From positions 1 through 64,000 of the forward strand of contig CAKZXA010000014.1 in the NCBI GenBank assembly GCA_937922045.1: a DNA stretch of 64,000 nt. The letters run 5' to 3'. Position 1 is the stretch's first letter. The number at the start of each line of letters is the position of its first letter. Below the pieces are notes generated by a model. That model searched no databases. It was not told where the DNA came from and saw nothing but the letters and a program-made list of their open reading frames with translations. The translations under genes were made by a program, and so were the position numbers. This DNA is from an uncultured Acidimicrobiales bacterium. Its GTDB lineage: Bacteria; Actinomycetota; Acidimicrobiia; Acidimicrobiales; SZUA-35. Below, in pieces: positions 43,882 through 54,793 of the stretch.

Positions 43882-44897
43882 CCGATATTCAGCTCGACCC
43901 CTCGAAACGTGGTTACTGGACATCTAACCAGGAGGTGCGTTGGTGTCCTGGCTGTGGCGACTACGGCATTCTGGCCGCAATGCAGTTCCTCTACACCGAA
44001 CTCGATGTCGACCGTGAGAACACCGTCTTCATCTCGGGTATCGGCTGCGCCGCCCGGTTCCCCTATTACATGTCGACCTACGGTCTTCACACGATCCATG
44101 GCCGTGCCCCGGCCATCGCCACCGGGCTTGCTGTTGCCCGTCCCGACCTCGACATCTGGGTGATCGGCGGCGATGGCGACATGTTGTCGATTGGTGGCAA
44201 CCATCTGATTCATGCCCTGCGCCGCAACGTCAACGTCAAGATCCTGCTGTTTAACAACCAGATCTATGGTCTGACCAAGGGTCAGTACTCGCCGACCAGC
44301 GAGGTTGGCAAGATCACGAAGACCTCTCCCATGGGTTCGCTCGATACGCCGTTCAATCCGATCTCGGTTGCGGTCGGCGCTGGTGCGAGCTTTATCGCTC
44401 GCACCCACGACATGGACCGCAAGCACATGATCGAGGTCTTCAAGCGAGCTCATGCTCACAAGGGCTCTTCCTTCGTCGAGATCTTCCAGAACTGCAATGT
44501 GTTCAACGATGGAGCATTCGACTCGATCGTTAAGCGAGACGCTCGGGCCGAGATGATGATCGACCTGGTCCATGGTGAACCCATCCGCTTTGGTGCAGAC
44601 AACGACAAGGGTGTTGTGCTCGACAAGGGAGCGGCCAAGGTTGTCAAGGTCGCCGATGTCGATGAGTCCGATCTATTGGTGCACGACGAAAGAGCCGACA
44701 GCCCAACCCACGCCTTCGCTCTTGGCCTCTTGGCCGACGACAACCAGTCGCCGACCCCGTTTGGCGTCTTTCGAGACACGACGCGGCCCGAGTATGCGGA
44801 GGCCGCGACGAGCCAGTTGCTGGCAGCCAACGAGGCCGATGGACCTGGTGATCTAGGGGCCCTGTTGCGTTCGGGTGCGACCTGGAACGTCGAGTAG
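43878..44897 (+). CDS. korB: 2-oxoacid:ferredoxin oxidoreductase, beta subunit
   Basis: This 339-residue subunit holds the thiamine diphosphate and [4Fe-4S] site: WCPGCGDYG (CxxC), ISGIGCAARFPYY, and the TPP motif GGDGDMLSIGGNHLIHALRRNVNVKILLFNN. It works with KorA to oxidise a 2-oxoacid with CoA and reduce ferredoxin. Its stop region contains the -10 element of the downstream lipoprotein gene only 18 bases before that start. Confidence 0.95.
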   Translation: MTDIQLDPSKRGYWTSNQEVRWCPGCGDYGILAAMQFLYTELDVDRENTVFISGIGCAARFPYYMSTYGLHTIHGRAPAIATGLAVARPDLDIWVIGGDGDMLSIGGNHLIHALRRNVNVKILLFNNQIYGLTKGQYSPTSEVGKITKTSPMGSLDTPFNPISVAVGAGASFIARTHDMDRKHMIEVFKRAHAHKGSSFVEIFQNCNVFNDGAFDSIVKRDARAEMMIDLVHGEPIRFGADNDKGVVLDKGAAKVVKVADVDESDLLVHDERADSPTHAFALGLLADDNQSPTPFGVFRDTTRPEYAEAATSQLLAANEADGPGDLGALLRSGATWNVE

Positions 44898-44902
44898 CGC
44901 GC

Positions 44903-44908
44903 TAGGGT
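44903..44908 (+). promoter_or_regulatory. -10 element of PpiC lipoprotein gene
   Basis: TAGGGT, six bases, then the GTG at 44915. Leaderless arrangement, six bases after the korB stop. Confidence 0.65.
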
Positions 44909-44914
44909 GCCGGG

Positions 44915-45940
44915 GTGACTAGATTTGCCCCGGCAACCCTTGCGGTCCTGCTCGCCACTGCTCTTTTCGCTGCTGCTTGTGGGGAAACCCGCGAATCGGC
45001 CGATGTCGTCGACACCCCAGCAGCTGATGCTGCAGCGGAGACATCAGACGGCTCCACCGATGATGCAGACGCTTCCGCCGACGAGACAGCGGCCGACTCA
45101 GACCTACCGGCTACTACGCCGCCGACCACCGGCGCTGCCGGTGAAGCGGCGATGACGGTCAGCTTCGATGGTGGTGACAGTGTTGCCATCACCCACGGCG
45201 ACTTGGCCGAGGTGGCTTACGCTTCTCGCCAGAATACGGAGTTCGTCGACGCTCTCTATCAGGGATCGATGCCACCCGGTTTCGACCAGGCCGTGCTCAC
45301 TGGTTTGGCTATCAACGAAGCGCTCGATCGTGCGTTGGACGATGCTGGTGTCGCTGTTGCCGACGACGACCGAAAAATGGCGAGCGATGGCCTAAAGACC
45401 GAGATCGCTGGCTTTCTTGGTGAGGACGGCGAGCAGACGGCGAGCAGCCTCCTCGACAGCACTCCCTACCTTCAGCTCCTGGCCGACGTTCAGGCCAAAC
45501 AGGTGGTTCTCGGAACCGCCTTGGGCGCCGATGCTGAAGGCGTCCGTTGCGCTCGCCATATTCTGGTTGAGTCCGAGGAAGATGCGATCGAGGTCGCTGG
45601 GCTTCTCGATGCAGGCGGAGATTTCGCCGAACTGGCAGCTGAGTGGTCCACAGGACCGACATCGGTGAGCGGTGGCGATCTAGGCTGTGGTGATTCCTCA
45701 CAGTATGTTCCCGAGTTCGCAACCGCTATGGACGGCCTGGAAATCGATGAAGTCTCCGGCCCGGTGCAAACCGAGTTTGGTTGGCACCTGATCACCATCT
45801 ACGAGGCGCCACCGGATCCCAGCCAGCTTGCTGGCGACACCTGGTCGTCGATGCTCTCGCAAGCCGCTATCGAGGTTGATCCTGCGCTCGGTTCGTGGGA
45901 TCCAGAAGGTCTCGCTGTTCGAGGAACCGCCACGGGCTGA
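44915..45940 (+). CDS. Lipoprotein peptidyl-prolyl isomerase (PpiC/parvulin, PrsA-like)
   Basis: This 341-residue exported foldase has a lipobox: LFAAACG with Cys22, followed by a long Ala/Asp/Thr linker (23-75). A SurA/PrsA-type helical N-domain follows, and a parvulin domain at about 205-300 (CARHILVESEEDAIEV, FAELAAEWSTGPTSVSGGDLGCG, GPVQTEFGWHLITI). It would fold extracytoplasmic proteins at the membrane. GTG start. The TGA overlaps the mazG ATG by one base. In mycobacteria another lipoprotein gene (lpqU) sits between mazG and eno. Confidence 0.88.
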   Translation: MTRFAPATLAVLLATALFAAACGETRESADVVDTPAADAAAETSDGSTDDADASADETAADSDLPATTPPTTGAAGEAAMTVSFDGGDSVAITHGDLAEVAYASRQNTEFVDALYQGSMPPGFDQAVLTGLAINEALDRALDDAGVAVADDDRKMASDGLKTEIAGFLGEDGEQTASSLLDSTPYLQLLADVQAKQVVLGTALGADAEGVRCARHILVESEEDAIEVAGLLDAGGDFAELAAEWSTGPTSVSGGDLGCGDSSQYVPEFATAMDGLEIDEVSGPVQTEFGWHLITIYEAPPDPSQLAGDTWSSMLSQAAIEVDPALGSWDPEGLAVRGTATG

Positions 45941-47361
45941 TGCCAGCCCCAACCGTCCTCGTCTGCGGGTTGGGGCCCGGTTCGCCAGGGCGGGTCACCG
46001 AGGAGACCAGAGCGGCTCTCGCCGAGGCACCTCGTGGGTTTCTGCGTACTCGTCGGCACCCTTCGGCTTCCCTCGCCACGGGTTTTGCGTCCTTCGACGA
46101 CATCTATGACCGGTCGGACCGGTTTGAAGATGTCTACAGCACCATCACTGAACGGCTCGTGGCCGAAGCCATCGAGCAGGGAGAGGTGGTCTACGCGGTT
46201 CCTGGCTCGCCGCTCGTGCTCGAACGCAGTGTTCGTGAGTTGAGGGCAGATGATCGCATCACTGTCGTCGCCCTTCCTGCCGTCTCCTTTCTCGACGAGG
46301 TCTGGTCGCGTCTGGCCGTCGACCCGGTCGATGATGGTGTTCGTATGATCGACGGTCATCGTTTCGCCCAGGAGGCGGCCGGCGAGCGGGGACCCTTGGT
46401 CGTCGCTCATGCCCACGCCCAATGGGTTCTGTCCGATATCAAGCTTTCGTTGGACGCCGGCTCGGAGCAGAAAGCCATCTTGCTTCAGGGTCTTGGTACC
46501 GAGGCGGAGAAGATCGTGGAGGTCGAGTGGCCTGAGCTGGATCGGACGCTTGAGGCAGACCATCTGACCTCCATCTATATACCGGAGTTGAACACGCCGG
46601 TAGCGCATGAACTGACTGCCAGCATCGAGATGATGAGGCGCCTTCGACGAGAGTGTCCCTGGGATCGAGATCAAGACCACGCCAGCCTGCGCCGCTACCT
46701 CGTCGAGGAAGCAGCTGAGGTACTCGATGCACTGGATGCGGTGGTGGCCGTCGCCGACGGGCCTGAGAAGGACATCGATGAGGCGTATTGGAAACTCGAG
46801 TCCGAGCTCGGCGACCTGTGGTTCCAGATCTTGTTTCACGCCGAGCTGGCCTCCGAGGCTGGTCGATTCACGGTGGCCAATGTGGCGACGACGCTGGTCG
46901 AGAAGATGCGCCACCGTCATCCTCATGTGTATGGCGACGCCGACTACAGCGCCGACACAGCGGTGACCGTGTGGGACGAATTGAAGGCCGCTGAGCGGAA
47001 GCTGAAGGGGGAGGCCAAGCCATCATCATCCCTCGATGGGATTGCCGCTTCGCTCGGTGCTCTGGCGCGAGCCGACAAGATTCTGTCTCGCGGTTCGCGT
47101 TCCGGTGTCGAGGCCGACTTTGGCGCCATTGCGGTCGCCGTCGATCGCCTGGTCGTAGACGTCTTTCAGGCGGGTGTCGCCCAGGGATCGAGCCATGATG
47201 CTGATGCTCTCGGCCTCGCCCTGTTTGGGCTTGTCGACGCTGCCAGGCGCCGAGGGTTGGACGCTGAGACCTTGCTCCGGTCGGTGCTCCACCGGGTCGT
47301 AGCGACCTTCGAGCGCTCTGAGGCGGCCGGAGACGTGCCGTCTTCGTGGGTGTTGGGCTAG
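45940..47361 (+). CDS. mazG: MazG nucleotide pyrophosphohydrolase with N-terminal tetrapyrrole-methylase-like domain
   Basis: This 473-residue protein joins a tetrapyrrole methylase-like domain (1-215: VLVCGLGPGSPGRVTEETRAAL, YAVPGSPLVLERSV) to a MazG domain (about 225-340: MRRLRRECPWDRDQDHASLRRYLVEEAAEVLDAL and ESELGDLWFQILFHAELASE with the ExxE and ExxD metal motifs), then a C-terminal segment with a second partial MazG-like unit (to 473). MazG cleaves (d)NTPs and lowers ppGpp. The layout is that of YabN in Bacillus. The ATG overlaps the lipoprotein gene's TGA by one base. Confidence 0.93.
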   Translation: MPAPTVLVCGLGPGSPGRVTEETRAALAEAPRGFLRTRRHPSASLATGFASFDDIYDRSDRFEDVYSTITERLVAEAIEQGEVVYAVPGSPLVLERSVRELRADDRITVVALPAVSFLDEVWSRLAVDPVDDGVRMIDGHRFAQEAAGERGPLVVAHAHAQWVLSDIKLSLDAGSEQKAILLQGLGTEAEKIVEVEWPELDRTLEADHLTSIYIPELNTPVAHELTASIEMMRRLRRECPWDRDQDHASLRRYLVEEAAEVLDALDAVVAVADGPEKDIDEAYWKLESELGDLWFQILFHAELASEAGRFTVANVATTLVEKMRHRHPHVYGDADYSADTAVTVWDELKAAERKLKGEAKPSSSLDGIAASLGALARADKILSRGSRSGVEADFGAIAVAVDRLVVDVFQAGVAQGSSHDADALGLALFGLVDAARRRGLDAETLLRSVLHRVVATFERSEAAGDVPSSWVLG

Positions 47362-48560
47362 GAAATCAGCTGGGCGAGCAGGTAGATGATGAGCCCACCA
47401 ATGATGACCGTGCCAGCATAGGCGAAGGCGAAGGCCCGGATTCCTTCGGTCGAGGTGAGTGGCGCTTGTGCGGCGCTTTGGCCACGGGTGGCTCCGTGGG
47501 TCGTGGCCGAGTTGGCCGCGGTCCCATCGAGCCCGATGGCGCCTGCGTTGCCAGCCGACAGACCGTTATTCAGAGGGTTCGGGTCTGAGATCGGAGGACT
47601 CTCGACCACGTTTTTCTGGGCGACGGCGATCGCTGCAGGGCGATCACCAGCGGTGAGGGCAGGGTTGCTGGAGCGCAGCGCTGGCACCTCAGCGAGGTTG
47701 TTCACGCTGCCGGTGGGGGAGGGCGCCGGTGTAATCGGACCGTTGCGGTCTCGAAGCTCCTTGAACCGTTCCAGCAGTTCCTTGGCATCTTGAGGGCGAT
47801 GCTCCGGCTTTTTGGCCAACGTCCAGTCGATGGCGGCCGCGAGTTCCTCAGAGATGCCGTGACCTCGACTTGGAGGTGGGGACTCGGAGAGGACGCGGTT
47901 GATGATCGGATGGATCGACTCGTCCTTCTTCTCGACGAAGGGAACGGTTCGGATGACGGCGGCCAGCAAGCAGATGCCAACCCCGTAGAGATCGCTGGCG
48001 ACGCTGGCTTTCGTGCCGCCGAGAACCTCGGGGGCGGCGTAAGCCACGCTGGCCGTGATCGCAGCAGACGTTGTGTTTGCGCCATCCTGGAGCCGGGCGA
48101 TACCGAAGTCGCCGAGCACAGCTTCGCCCGTCGATCGCATCAGGATGTTTTCTGGCTTGAGGTCGCGGTGCAGGATTCCCGAGGTGTGGGCCTTGTCGAG
48201 TGCTCCAGCGAGCTGCAGGCCTATCGTGACCAGTTCGTTCTCGGGTACTGCCGCCCGCTTGAGGCGTTGCCAGAGTGTGCCGCCGTCGACGTACTCGAGG
48301 ACCAGATAGGGCCGACCGTCATCGAGCGAGCCAGCGGTGAAGACGTCAACGATGTTGGCGTGACCGCTCAGCCTTCCTAGCGCCTTGCATTCTCGATCGA
48401 AGCGAAGACGGATGGTCTCATCCTGGATCGGAGCGTGACCAACCTTGACCGCTACCTCGCGGTCGACATTGGTTTGGCGGGCAAGCCAAACATCACCGAA
48501 ACCGCCGCCTCCAATGCGCTTCATAGGCTCGAAGCCTTCAAGTTGGAAGGTTGTGGTCAT
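47358..48560 (-). CDS. Membrane Ser/Thr protein kinase (PknB-like)
   Basis: This 400-residue kinase has an intact catalytic domain (1-270): IGGGGFGDVW (17-26), AVKV with Lys39, HRDLKPENIL (131-140), DFGIAR (151-156), and APEVLGG. A Pro/Ser-rich linker follows (about 270-370) and a final membrane segment (AYAGTVIIGGLIIYLLAQLIS). It lacks an extracytoplasmic PASTA sensor, so it would act from the cytosolic face. It is convergent with mazG, overlapping it by four bases. It could act on proteins read by FHA domains. Confidence 0.92.
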   Translation of the reverse strand: MTTTFQLEGFEPMKRIGGGGFGDVWLARQTNVDREVAVKVGHAPIQDETIRLRFDRECKALGRLSGHANIVDVFTAGSLDDGRPYLVLEYVDGGTLWQRLKRAAVPENELVTIGLQLAGALDKAHTSGILHRDLKPENILMRSTGEAVLGDFGIARLQDGANTTSAAITASVAYAAPEVLGGTKASVASDLYGVGICLLAAVIRTVPFVEKKDESIHPIINRVLSESPPPSRGHGISEELAAAIDWTLAKKPEHRPQDAKELLERFKELRDRNGPITPAPSPTGSVNNLAEVPALRSSNPALTAGDRPAAIAVAQKNVVESPPISDPNPLNNGLSAGNAGAIGLDGTAANSATTHGATRGQSAAQAPLTSTEGIRAFAFAYAGTVIIGGLIIYLLAQLIS

Positions 48561-50646
<2,086 letters not shown>

Positions 50647-50716
50647 CACACTCCGGGGATGATGTCTAGCGTCCGGCCCTTGGCCGGATGGGTCTATCCA
50701 GACCGGAGTCTGAACG

Positions 50717-50752
50717 CGAAAGAGGCCGGACTTCATTGTCCGGCCTCTTTCG
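50717..50752. terminator. Bidirectional terminator between divIC and ArfA-like gene
   Basis: Arms CGAAAGAGGCCGGAC (50717-50731) and GTCCGGCCTCTTTCG (50738-50752) are perfect with a six-base loop. AAAG/CTTT in the arms gives U-rich ends both ways, so it serves the convergent genes on each side. Confidence 0.85.
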
Positions 50753-50784
50753 TATTCGCCCTTGAGGGCTTGGTCTTCGGGGAA

Positions 50785-51819
50785 CTAGCTAACCTGCTCG
50801 AACCGCACGAGGCGGTTGGCGGCGAGGGCCTCCGGGGAGTCGCCTTCACCGAACTGCTCGGTTTCGCCGTAACCCTTTGATGTCAAGACTTCAGGGTTGA
50901 CGCCGGCGTTGACCAAGTAGGCAGTGACTGATTCGGTGCGAGCCTGACTTAGCGCCTGGTTCGATGCGTCGTCGCCTCGGATGTCGGTGAAGCCCTGGAC
51001 CTCAAGGCGTGTATCGTCACCGGCTGAAGTGATCAGCTCGGCGGCGGCGTCGAGGTCGCCGAAGCTCTCAGGCAGGATCTCGGCCGAGTTCGTGGCGAAC
51101 TGAACCTGCGGAAGCGCATTCAGATCGGCAGTAATCGAAACGGTAAGGCGGTCGTCGATGACATTGGTTACACCCTCGATGCCAGCTGCGGCATCCAGCG
51201 TCGGTTGACGATCGTCTTCGGTCGGAATCGTACCGCTGACGGTTATGTCGGTACCGATGCCTGAGGCGCTGGCTCCGAGTACTCCGGAAGCGGTGAGTTG
51301 TTCAAGGACAGCGGGTTCGAGTAACACGAGCCGGTTGTCTACAGAGTCGATGCCTTCGACCGCGCCAGCGGCCGCCTCGGCCTCGTCGCTCTCAGCCTGG
51401 TTTGCTACGAAACCAGTCAGGACGGCGACAGCGCCTTCATTGACACCGGTAATGGATCCCGGGAAGGGATCGACAGCAGGCTGTACGTCGCCGATCTGAA
51501 CGACCGTCGTCGTGGGCGCCTCGGTAGTGGTAGGTGCCTCGGTGGTGGTGGTTGTCGCCGCCGCCGTCGTAGGCACAACGGCCACTTCGTCCTCAGCCAC
51601 CGCTGCTTCTTCGATAGTGGTCGAGACGATTGCTACGTCGACGTCGTCGTCGCCGAAGAAGAAACTCCAGCCCAAGCCAAGTGCCAGGGCGGCTACGACG
51701 GCGAGACCGGCCAGAGTAATCTGGTCGTCGGCCGCAACGCTCCACTCTGGGATCAGCTTTTTGCCGTAGCCTGCCCCTTCATCATCATCGTCTTGCCTGG
51801 TTCCGCGCTCAATGTTCAC
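50785..51819 (-). CDS. OmpA-domain membrane protein with BON-like region (ArfA/OmpATb type)
   Basis: This 344-residue protein starts with GTG. It has a cytosolic lead (1-33), a membrane segment (about 36-54), a Thr/Glu-rich linker with TTEAPTTTEAPTTT, BON-like repeats (about 120-225: DSVDNRLVLLEP and VTNVIDDRLTV are BON endings), and a C-terminal OmpA peptidoglycan-binding domain (about 235-344: VQFATNSAEILPESFGDLDAAAELI, LEVQGFTDIRGDDASNQALSQARTESV). This is the order of mycobacterial OmpATb. It would tether the envelope to peptidoglycan. It ends beside the shared terminator. Confidence 0.87.
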   Translation of the reverse strand: MNIERGTRQDDDDEGAGYGKKLIPEWSVAADDQITLAGLAVVAALALGLGWSFFFGDDDVDVAIVSTTIEEAAVAEDEVAVVPTTAAATTTTTEAPTTTEAPTTTVVQIGDVQPAVDPFPGSITGVNEGAVAVLTGFVANQAESDEAEAAAGAVEGIDSVDNRLVLLEPAVLEQLTASGVLGASASGIGTDITVSGTIPTEDDRQPTLDAAAGIEGVTNVIDDRLTVSITADLNALPQVQFATNSAEILPESFGDLDAAAELITSAGDDTRLEVQGFTDIRGDDASNQALSQARTESVTAYLVNAGVNPEVLTSKGYGETEQFGEGDSPEALAANRLVRFEQVS

Positions 51820-51992
51820 AGTTGTCTACGACGCTCAACTAGGGAATATGTCGCGAGATTCTCGCAAGTTCTCGCTGCTTGATAGAAAAGTTGATGCATG
51901 AGCGCCCTTCGCTTGTTGTCATTCGTCTCGCTTCGATGCTGCCACAATGCGCTGACCGAGAAGCGGACCCCGGCTCACGGCAACATCATGCG

Positions 51993-52041
51993 GTACAGAA
52001 CGAGCACAGTAGAAGTCGCAGTATACGTACAGAACGAGCAC
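51993..52041. repeat. 15-bp direct repeat in cox upstream region
   Basis: GTACAGAACGAGCAC occurs twice, 34 bases apart (start to start), possibly a regulator's binding sites. Confidence 0.75.
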
Positions 52042-52205
52042 GACATAAGTACAGCATCGGATTCGGCTACGGGCCCCCAGATGAGGCTAGGGTTGTCGAT
52101 GATCTAGACCTCGCTGGCCCCCCGATTCAGGAGCTTTGTGGTGTCGACGACCGATCTGTGCAAGAATCCGCCCTGGGTGTCTCTCGCGTCGCCCGAGGTA
52201 ATCTG

Positions 52206-52223
52206 CAGCTGTCGTTACAGCTG
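52206..52223. promoter_or_regulatory. Inverted repeat in leader of coxS
   Basis: CAGCTGT, four bases, ACAGCTG: perfect 7-bp arms, about 35 bases before the GTG at 52258. Confidence 0.5.
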
Positions 52224-52257
52224 GAAACATCGTTGAACTTTGTAGGAAGGGGAATCT

Positions 52258-52719
52258 GTGGAGATAACCGTTGAGGTCAACGGGACAACTCATACCCGCG
52301 ACGTTGAGCCGCGGACGCTGCTCGTGCATTTCATTCGGGACCAGGCCGGGTTGACCGGTACGAATATTGGTTGCGATACGTCGTCGTGTGGTGCTTGCAC
52401 CATTCACGTAAACGACGAGGCTGTTAAGTCGTGCACGATGCTGGCCGTCCAAGCCGACGGGCAGCGTGTGACCACGATAGAAGGTCTTGCTGAAGGCGAG
52501 CAGATGCATCCGATGCAGGAGGCGTTCATGAACTGCCACGCCCTGCAGTGCGGCTACTGCACCCCGGGAATGGTTATGGCGTCGATCTCGCTGCTCGATG
52601 AGAACCCCGATCCGAGCGAAGACGATGTACGCGAAGGCCTGGAGGGCAACCTCTGCCGTTGCACCGGCTACCACAACATCGTGAAGGCTGTGCTGTCAGC
52701 TGCGGGAGGCTCCCAGTGA
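52258..52719 (+). CDS. coxS: CO-dehydrogenase-type small subunit (2x[2Fe-2S])
   Basis: This 153-residue protein has a plant-ferredoxin-like [2Fe-2S] site (Cys39, Cys44, Cys47, Cys59) and a second cluster (Cys98, Cys101, Cys133, Cys135), the layout of CoxS and related xanthine-dehydrogenase-family small subunits. It would pass electrons from the molybdenum site to FAD. The motif [11 protein letters not shown] and [13 protein letters not shown] are typical. GTG start with AGGAAGGGG. Its stop TGA overlaps coxM's GTG by three bases. Which substrate is oxidised depends on the catalytic subunit, which is not in this window. Confidence 0.92.
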   Translation: MEITVEVNGTTHTRDVEPRTLLVHFIRDQAGLTGTNIGCDTSSCGACTIHVNDEAVKSCTMLAVQADGQRVTTIEGLAEGEQMHPMQEAFMNCHALQCGYCTPGMVMASISLLDENPDPSEDDVREGLEGNLCRCTGYHNIVKAVLSAAGGSQ

Positions 52720-53546
52720 TCCCTGTAGCTTTCGACTATGTGCGGGCCGGTTCGGCTGACGAGGCTCTCGCCGCCTTGGCCGAGCACGGCGACGAAGCCA
52801 AACTGATGGCCGGTGGGCATTCCCTGTTGCCGATGATGAAGCTTCGGCTGGCCTACCCGTCGGTGATCGTCGATATCGGCCGACTCAACGACCTGTCGTA
52901 TGTGAACGACGGAGGCGATCACCTCGCCATCGGCGCTCTCACCCGACATCGGGATATTGAAATATCGGCCCTGGTTCAGGAGCATGCTCCTTTGCTGGCC
53001 GAAGCAACCGCCCACGTTGGCGATCCCCAGGTTCGCCACCGCGGCACGATCGGTGGTTCGCTGGCTCACGCCGACGCCGCCGCTGATCACCCTTCGGCCT
53101 TGCTGGCCATGGGTGGGTCGGTTGTCGTACGAGGTTCCGGCGGGGCCGAGCGCGTCATCGATGGCGCCGATCTCTTTGCCGGGTTCTTCGAATCGACAAT
53201 CGAGCCGACCGAGATGATCACCGAGGTGCGCATACCCAAACAGGGTGGGCAAGGATGGAACTTCCAGAAGTTCAACCGTCGAGCCCAGGATTGGGCCATC
53301 GTCGGCGTTTCAGCTCAGCAGGTTGAGGGAGGGGCACGAGTGGCCCTCGTCAACATGCACGCAACGCCAATTCGGGCTACCGCAGTGGAGGAGGCCTTGG
53401 CTTCCGGAGCGAGCGCGGCTGACGCCGCCGAGCAAGCCGCAGTTGGCATGGAGCCATCCTCGGATCTGAATGCCAGCGTGGAGTATCGCTCCCATCTGGC
53501 CAGGGTCTTGACCCGCCGAGCCCTCGAAGCATCAGGTATCGCCTAG
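52716..53546 (+). CDS. coxM: CO-dehydrogenase-type medium (FAD) subunit
   Basis: This 276-residue FAD subunit has the flavin-binding motifs [15 protein letters not shown] (32-46) and [15 protein letters not shown], and ends in the usual C-terminal CO-DH-like domain. GTG at 52716 overlaps coxS, so translation is coupled. It would complete the electron chain Mo-[2Fe-2S]-FAD. No large subunit gene (coxL) follows. An inverted repeat CACACGGCGCC/GGCGTCGTGTG (53584-53611) after its end may slow or stop transcription. Confidence 0.92.
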   Translation: MIPVAFDYVRAGSADEALAALAEHGDEAKLMAGGHSLLPMMKLRLAYPSVIVDIGRLNDLSYVNDGGDHLAIGALTRHRDIEISALVQEHAPLLAEATAHVGDPQVRHRGTIGGSLAHADAAADHPSALLAMGGSVVVRGSGGAERVIDGADLFAGFFESTIEPTEMITEVRIPKQGGQGWNFQKFNRRAQDWAIVGVSAQQVEGGARVALVNMHATPIRATAVEEALASGASAADAAEQAAVGMEPSSDLNASVEYRSHLARVLTRRALEASGIA

Positions 53547-53583
53547 TCGTACCGGGTTCGGATTGAACACAATCGTACGATGT

Positions 53584-53611
53584 CACACGGCGCCAATTGC
53601 GGCGTCGTGTG
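53584..53611 (+). terminator. Imperfect hairpin after coxM
   Basis: CACACGGCGCC (53584-53594) pairs with GGCGTCGTGTG (53601-53611) with one extra base. No T tail, so an attenuator rather than a full stop is possible. Confidence 0.4.
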
Positions 53612-53666
53612 GCGCGTTTGGCCGGTTGGGCGAGCGGTTGGCGGACACCAGTAGAATGGTTGACAT

Positions 53667-53981
53667 ATGAAGGAAATTCTCGGTGATTTGGAACGGTGGA
53701 GACGTCAAGGCAAGCGGGTTGCGCTGGCCCGCGTCGTCGACATCGATGGTTCGGGGCCGCGGCTCCCGGGCGCGGCGATGGCGGTTACCGAGGATGGTGA
53801 GGTCGCTGGTTCGGTCTCCGGTGGCTGTGTCGAAGGGGCGGTCGTCACCGAATCTCTTCAATGCTTGGAGGAGGGTTCCCGTCGAATCGTCACCTTCGGC
53901 TATTCCGATGACGAGGCCTTTGCTGTTGGTCTCACCTGTGGTGGCACCATCCACCTCTACCTCGAACCCCTCGACTGGTAG
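53667..53981 (+). CDS. XdhC/CoxI-family N-terminal domain protein
   Basis: This 104-residue protein is a stand-alone XdhC_CoxI N-terminal domain: LARVVDIDGSGPRLPGAAMAVTEDGEVAGSVSGGCVEGAVV and ALRKIVTF-like text, ending at CGGTIHLYLEPL. XdhC proteins bind the sulfurated molybdenum cofactor and pass it to molybdenum hydroxylases. TAGAAT ends nine bases before the ATG, so a short leader is possible. The C-terminal half is in the next gene, so the usual fusion is split. Confidence 0.85.
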   Translation: MKEILGDLERWRRQGKRVALARVVDIDGSGPRLPGAAMAVTEDGEVAGSVSGGCVEGAVVTESLQCLEEGSRRIVTFGYSDDEAFAVGLTCGGTIHLYLEPLDW

Positions 53982-53984
53982 CCC

Positions 53985-54791
53985 GTGAGCGAACAACCAG
54001 AGCTATTCGATGTTCTCAAGGCGGCTATCGAGGCTGAAGAGCCTGTAGTTTTAGCCACCATCGTGGAGAGCCCGGAGGGTGGCCCCGAGGTGGGGGCGAA
54101 AATCCTTCTCAAAGCGGGCGAGGAACCGCTCGGCACTCTCGGAAACGACGACCTCGATCGGGTGGTGGTACGAGACGCCCGGGGCGAGTTGGCGGCCGGA
54201 ACCACCGGTATCCGCCACTACGGGCCTGCGGGTGAGGCACGACAAGAGGATGTTGCCGTCTTCGTCGAGTCACACGCGCCTCCGCCCCAGATGCTGATCT
54301 TTGGCGCTGTCGACTTCACCGCTTCCCTAAGCCGGGTGGCCAAGGTTCTGGGCTACCGCGTCACCGTCTGTGATGCTCGCCCTGTGTTTGCGACGACTCA
54401 ACGTTTTCCCTACGCCGACGAGGTCGTCGTCGACTGGCCTCACCGGCTTTTGGAGAAGGTTGGCACGACGTTAGGCCCGCGCGATGCGGTCTGCATCCTG
54501 ACCCATGACCCGAAGTTCGACGTTCCCGCCGTCATCGAGGCTTTGAAAACCGATGCCGGGTACTTGGGGGCCATGGGTTCGCGGCGCACCACGCAGGACC
54601 GCAATCGTCGGCTGATCGAGGAAGGGGTGACCGAGGCGAGGTTGGAACGGATCCATGCCCCGATCGGCCTCGACCTTGGGGCTCGAACCCCTGAAGAAAC
54701 GGCGATCTCGATCTGTGCCGAAATCATCGCCTTGCGGACCGGGCGTTCGGCAGCCTCTCTCAGCAACGTCGACGGCGATATTCACGACTGA
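53985..54791 (+). CDS. XdhC-family protein with Rossmann domain
   Basis: This 268-residue protein has a XdhC_CoxI-like N-part (20-105: VVLATIVESPEGGPEVGAKILLKAG, GTLGNDDLDRVVV) and a Rossmann C-part (105-240: MLIFGAVDFTASLSRVAKVLGYRVTVCDARPVFAT and WPHRLLEKVG, then MGSRRT). It would load the molybdenum cofactor. GTG start, three bases after the preceding gene's stop. MocA follows two bases on, forming one unit with coxSM downstream. Confidence 0.88.
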   Translation: MSEQPELFDVLKAAIEAEEPVVLATIVESPEGGPEVGAKILLKAGEEPLGTLGNDDLDRVVVRDARGELAAGTTGIRHYGPAGEARQEDVAVFVESHAPPPQMLIFGAVDFTASLSRVAKVLGYRVTVCDARPVFATTQRFPYADEVVVDWPHRLLEKVGTTLGPRDAVCILTHDPKFDVPAVIEALKTDAGYLGAMGSRRTTQDRNRRLIEEGVTEARLERIHAPIGLDLGARTPEETAISICAEIIALRTGRSAASLSNVDGDIHD

Positions 54792-54793
54792 CG

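Larger units (their letters stand above)
51820..52257. other. 438-base divergent spacer upstream of cox genes
   Basis: No gene is seen. It holds a 15-bp direct repeat GTACAGAACGAGCAC (51993-52007 and 52027-52041) with a third partial copy GTACAG at 52049, an inverted repeat CAGCTGT-CGTT-ACAGCTG at 52206-52223, and the ribosome binding site AGGAAGGGG of coxS. An open frame of 131 codons at 51879-52274 has no coding character. Confidence 0.6.

Noticed and set aside
51879-52274. 131-codon open frame upstream of coxS
   Set aside because: Its codons lack the strong third-position G/C preference of the real genes here, it spans the repeats, and the peptide has no recognisable order.
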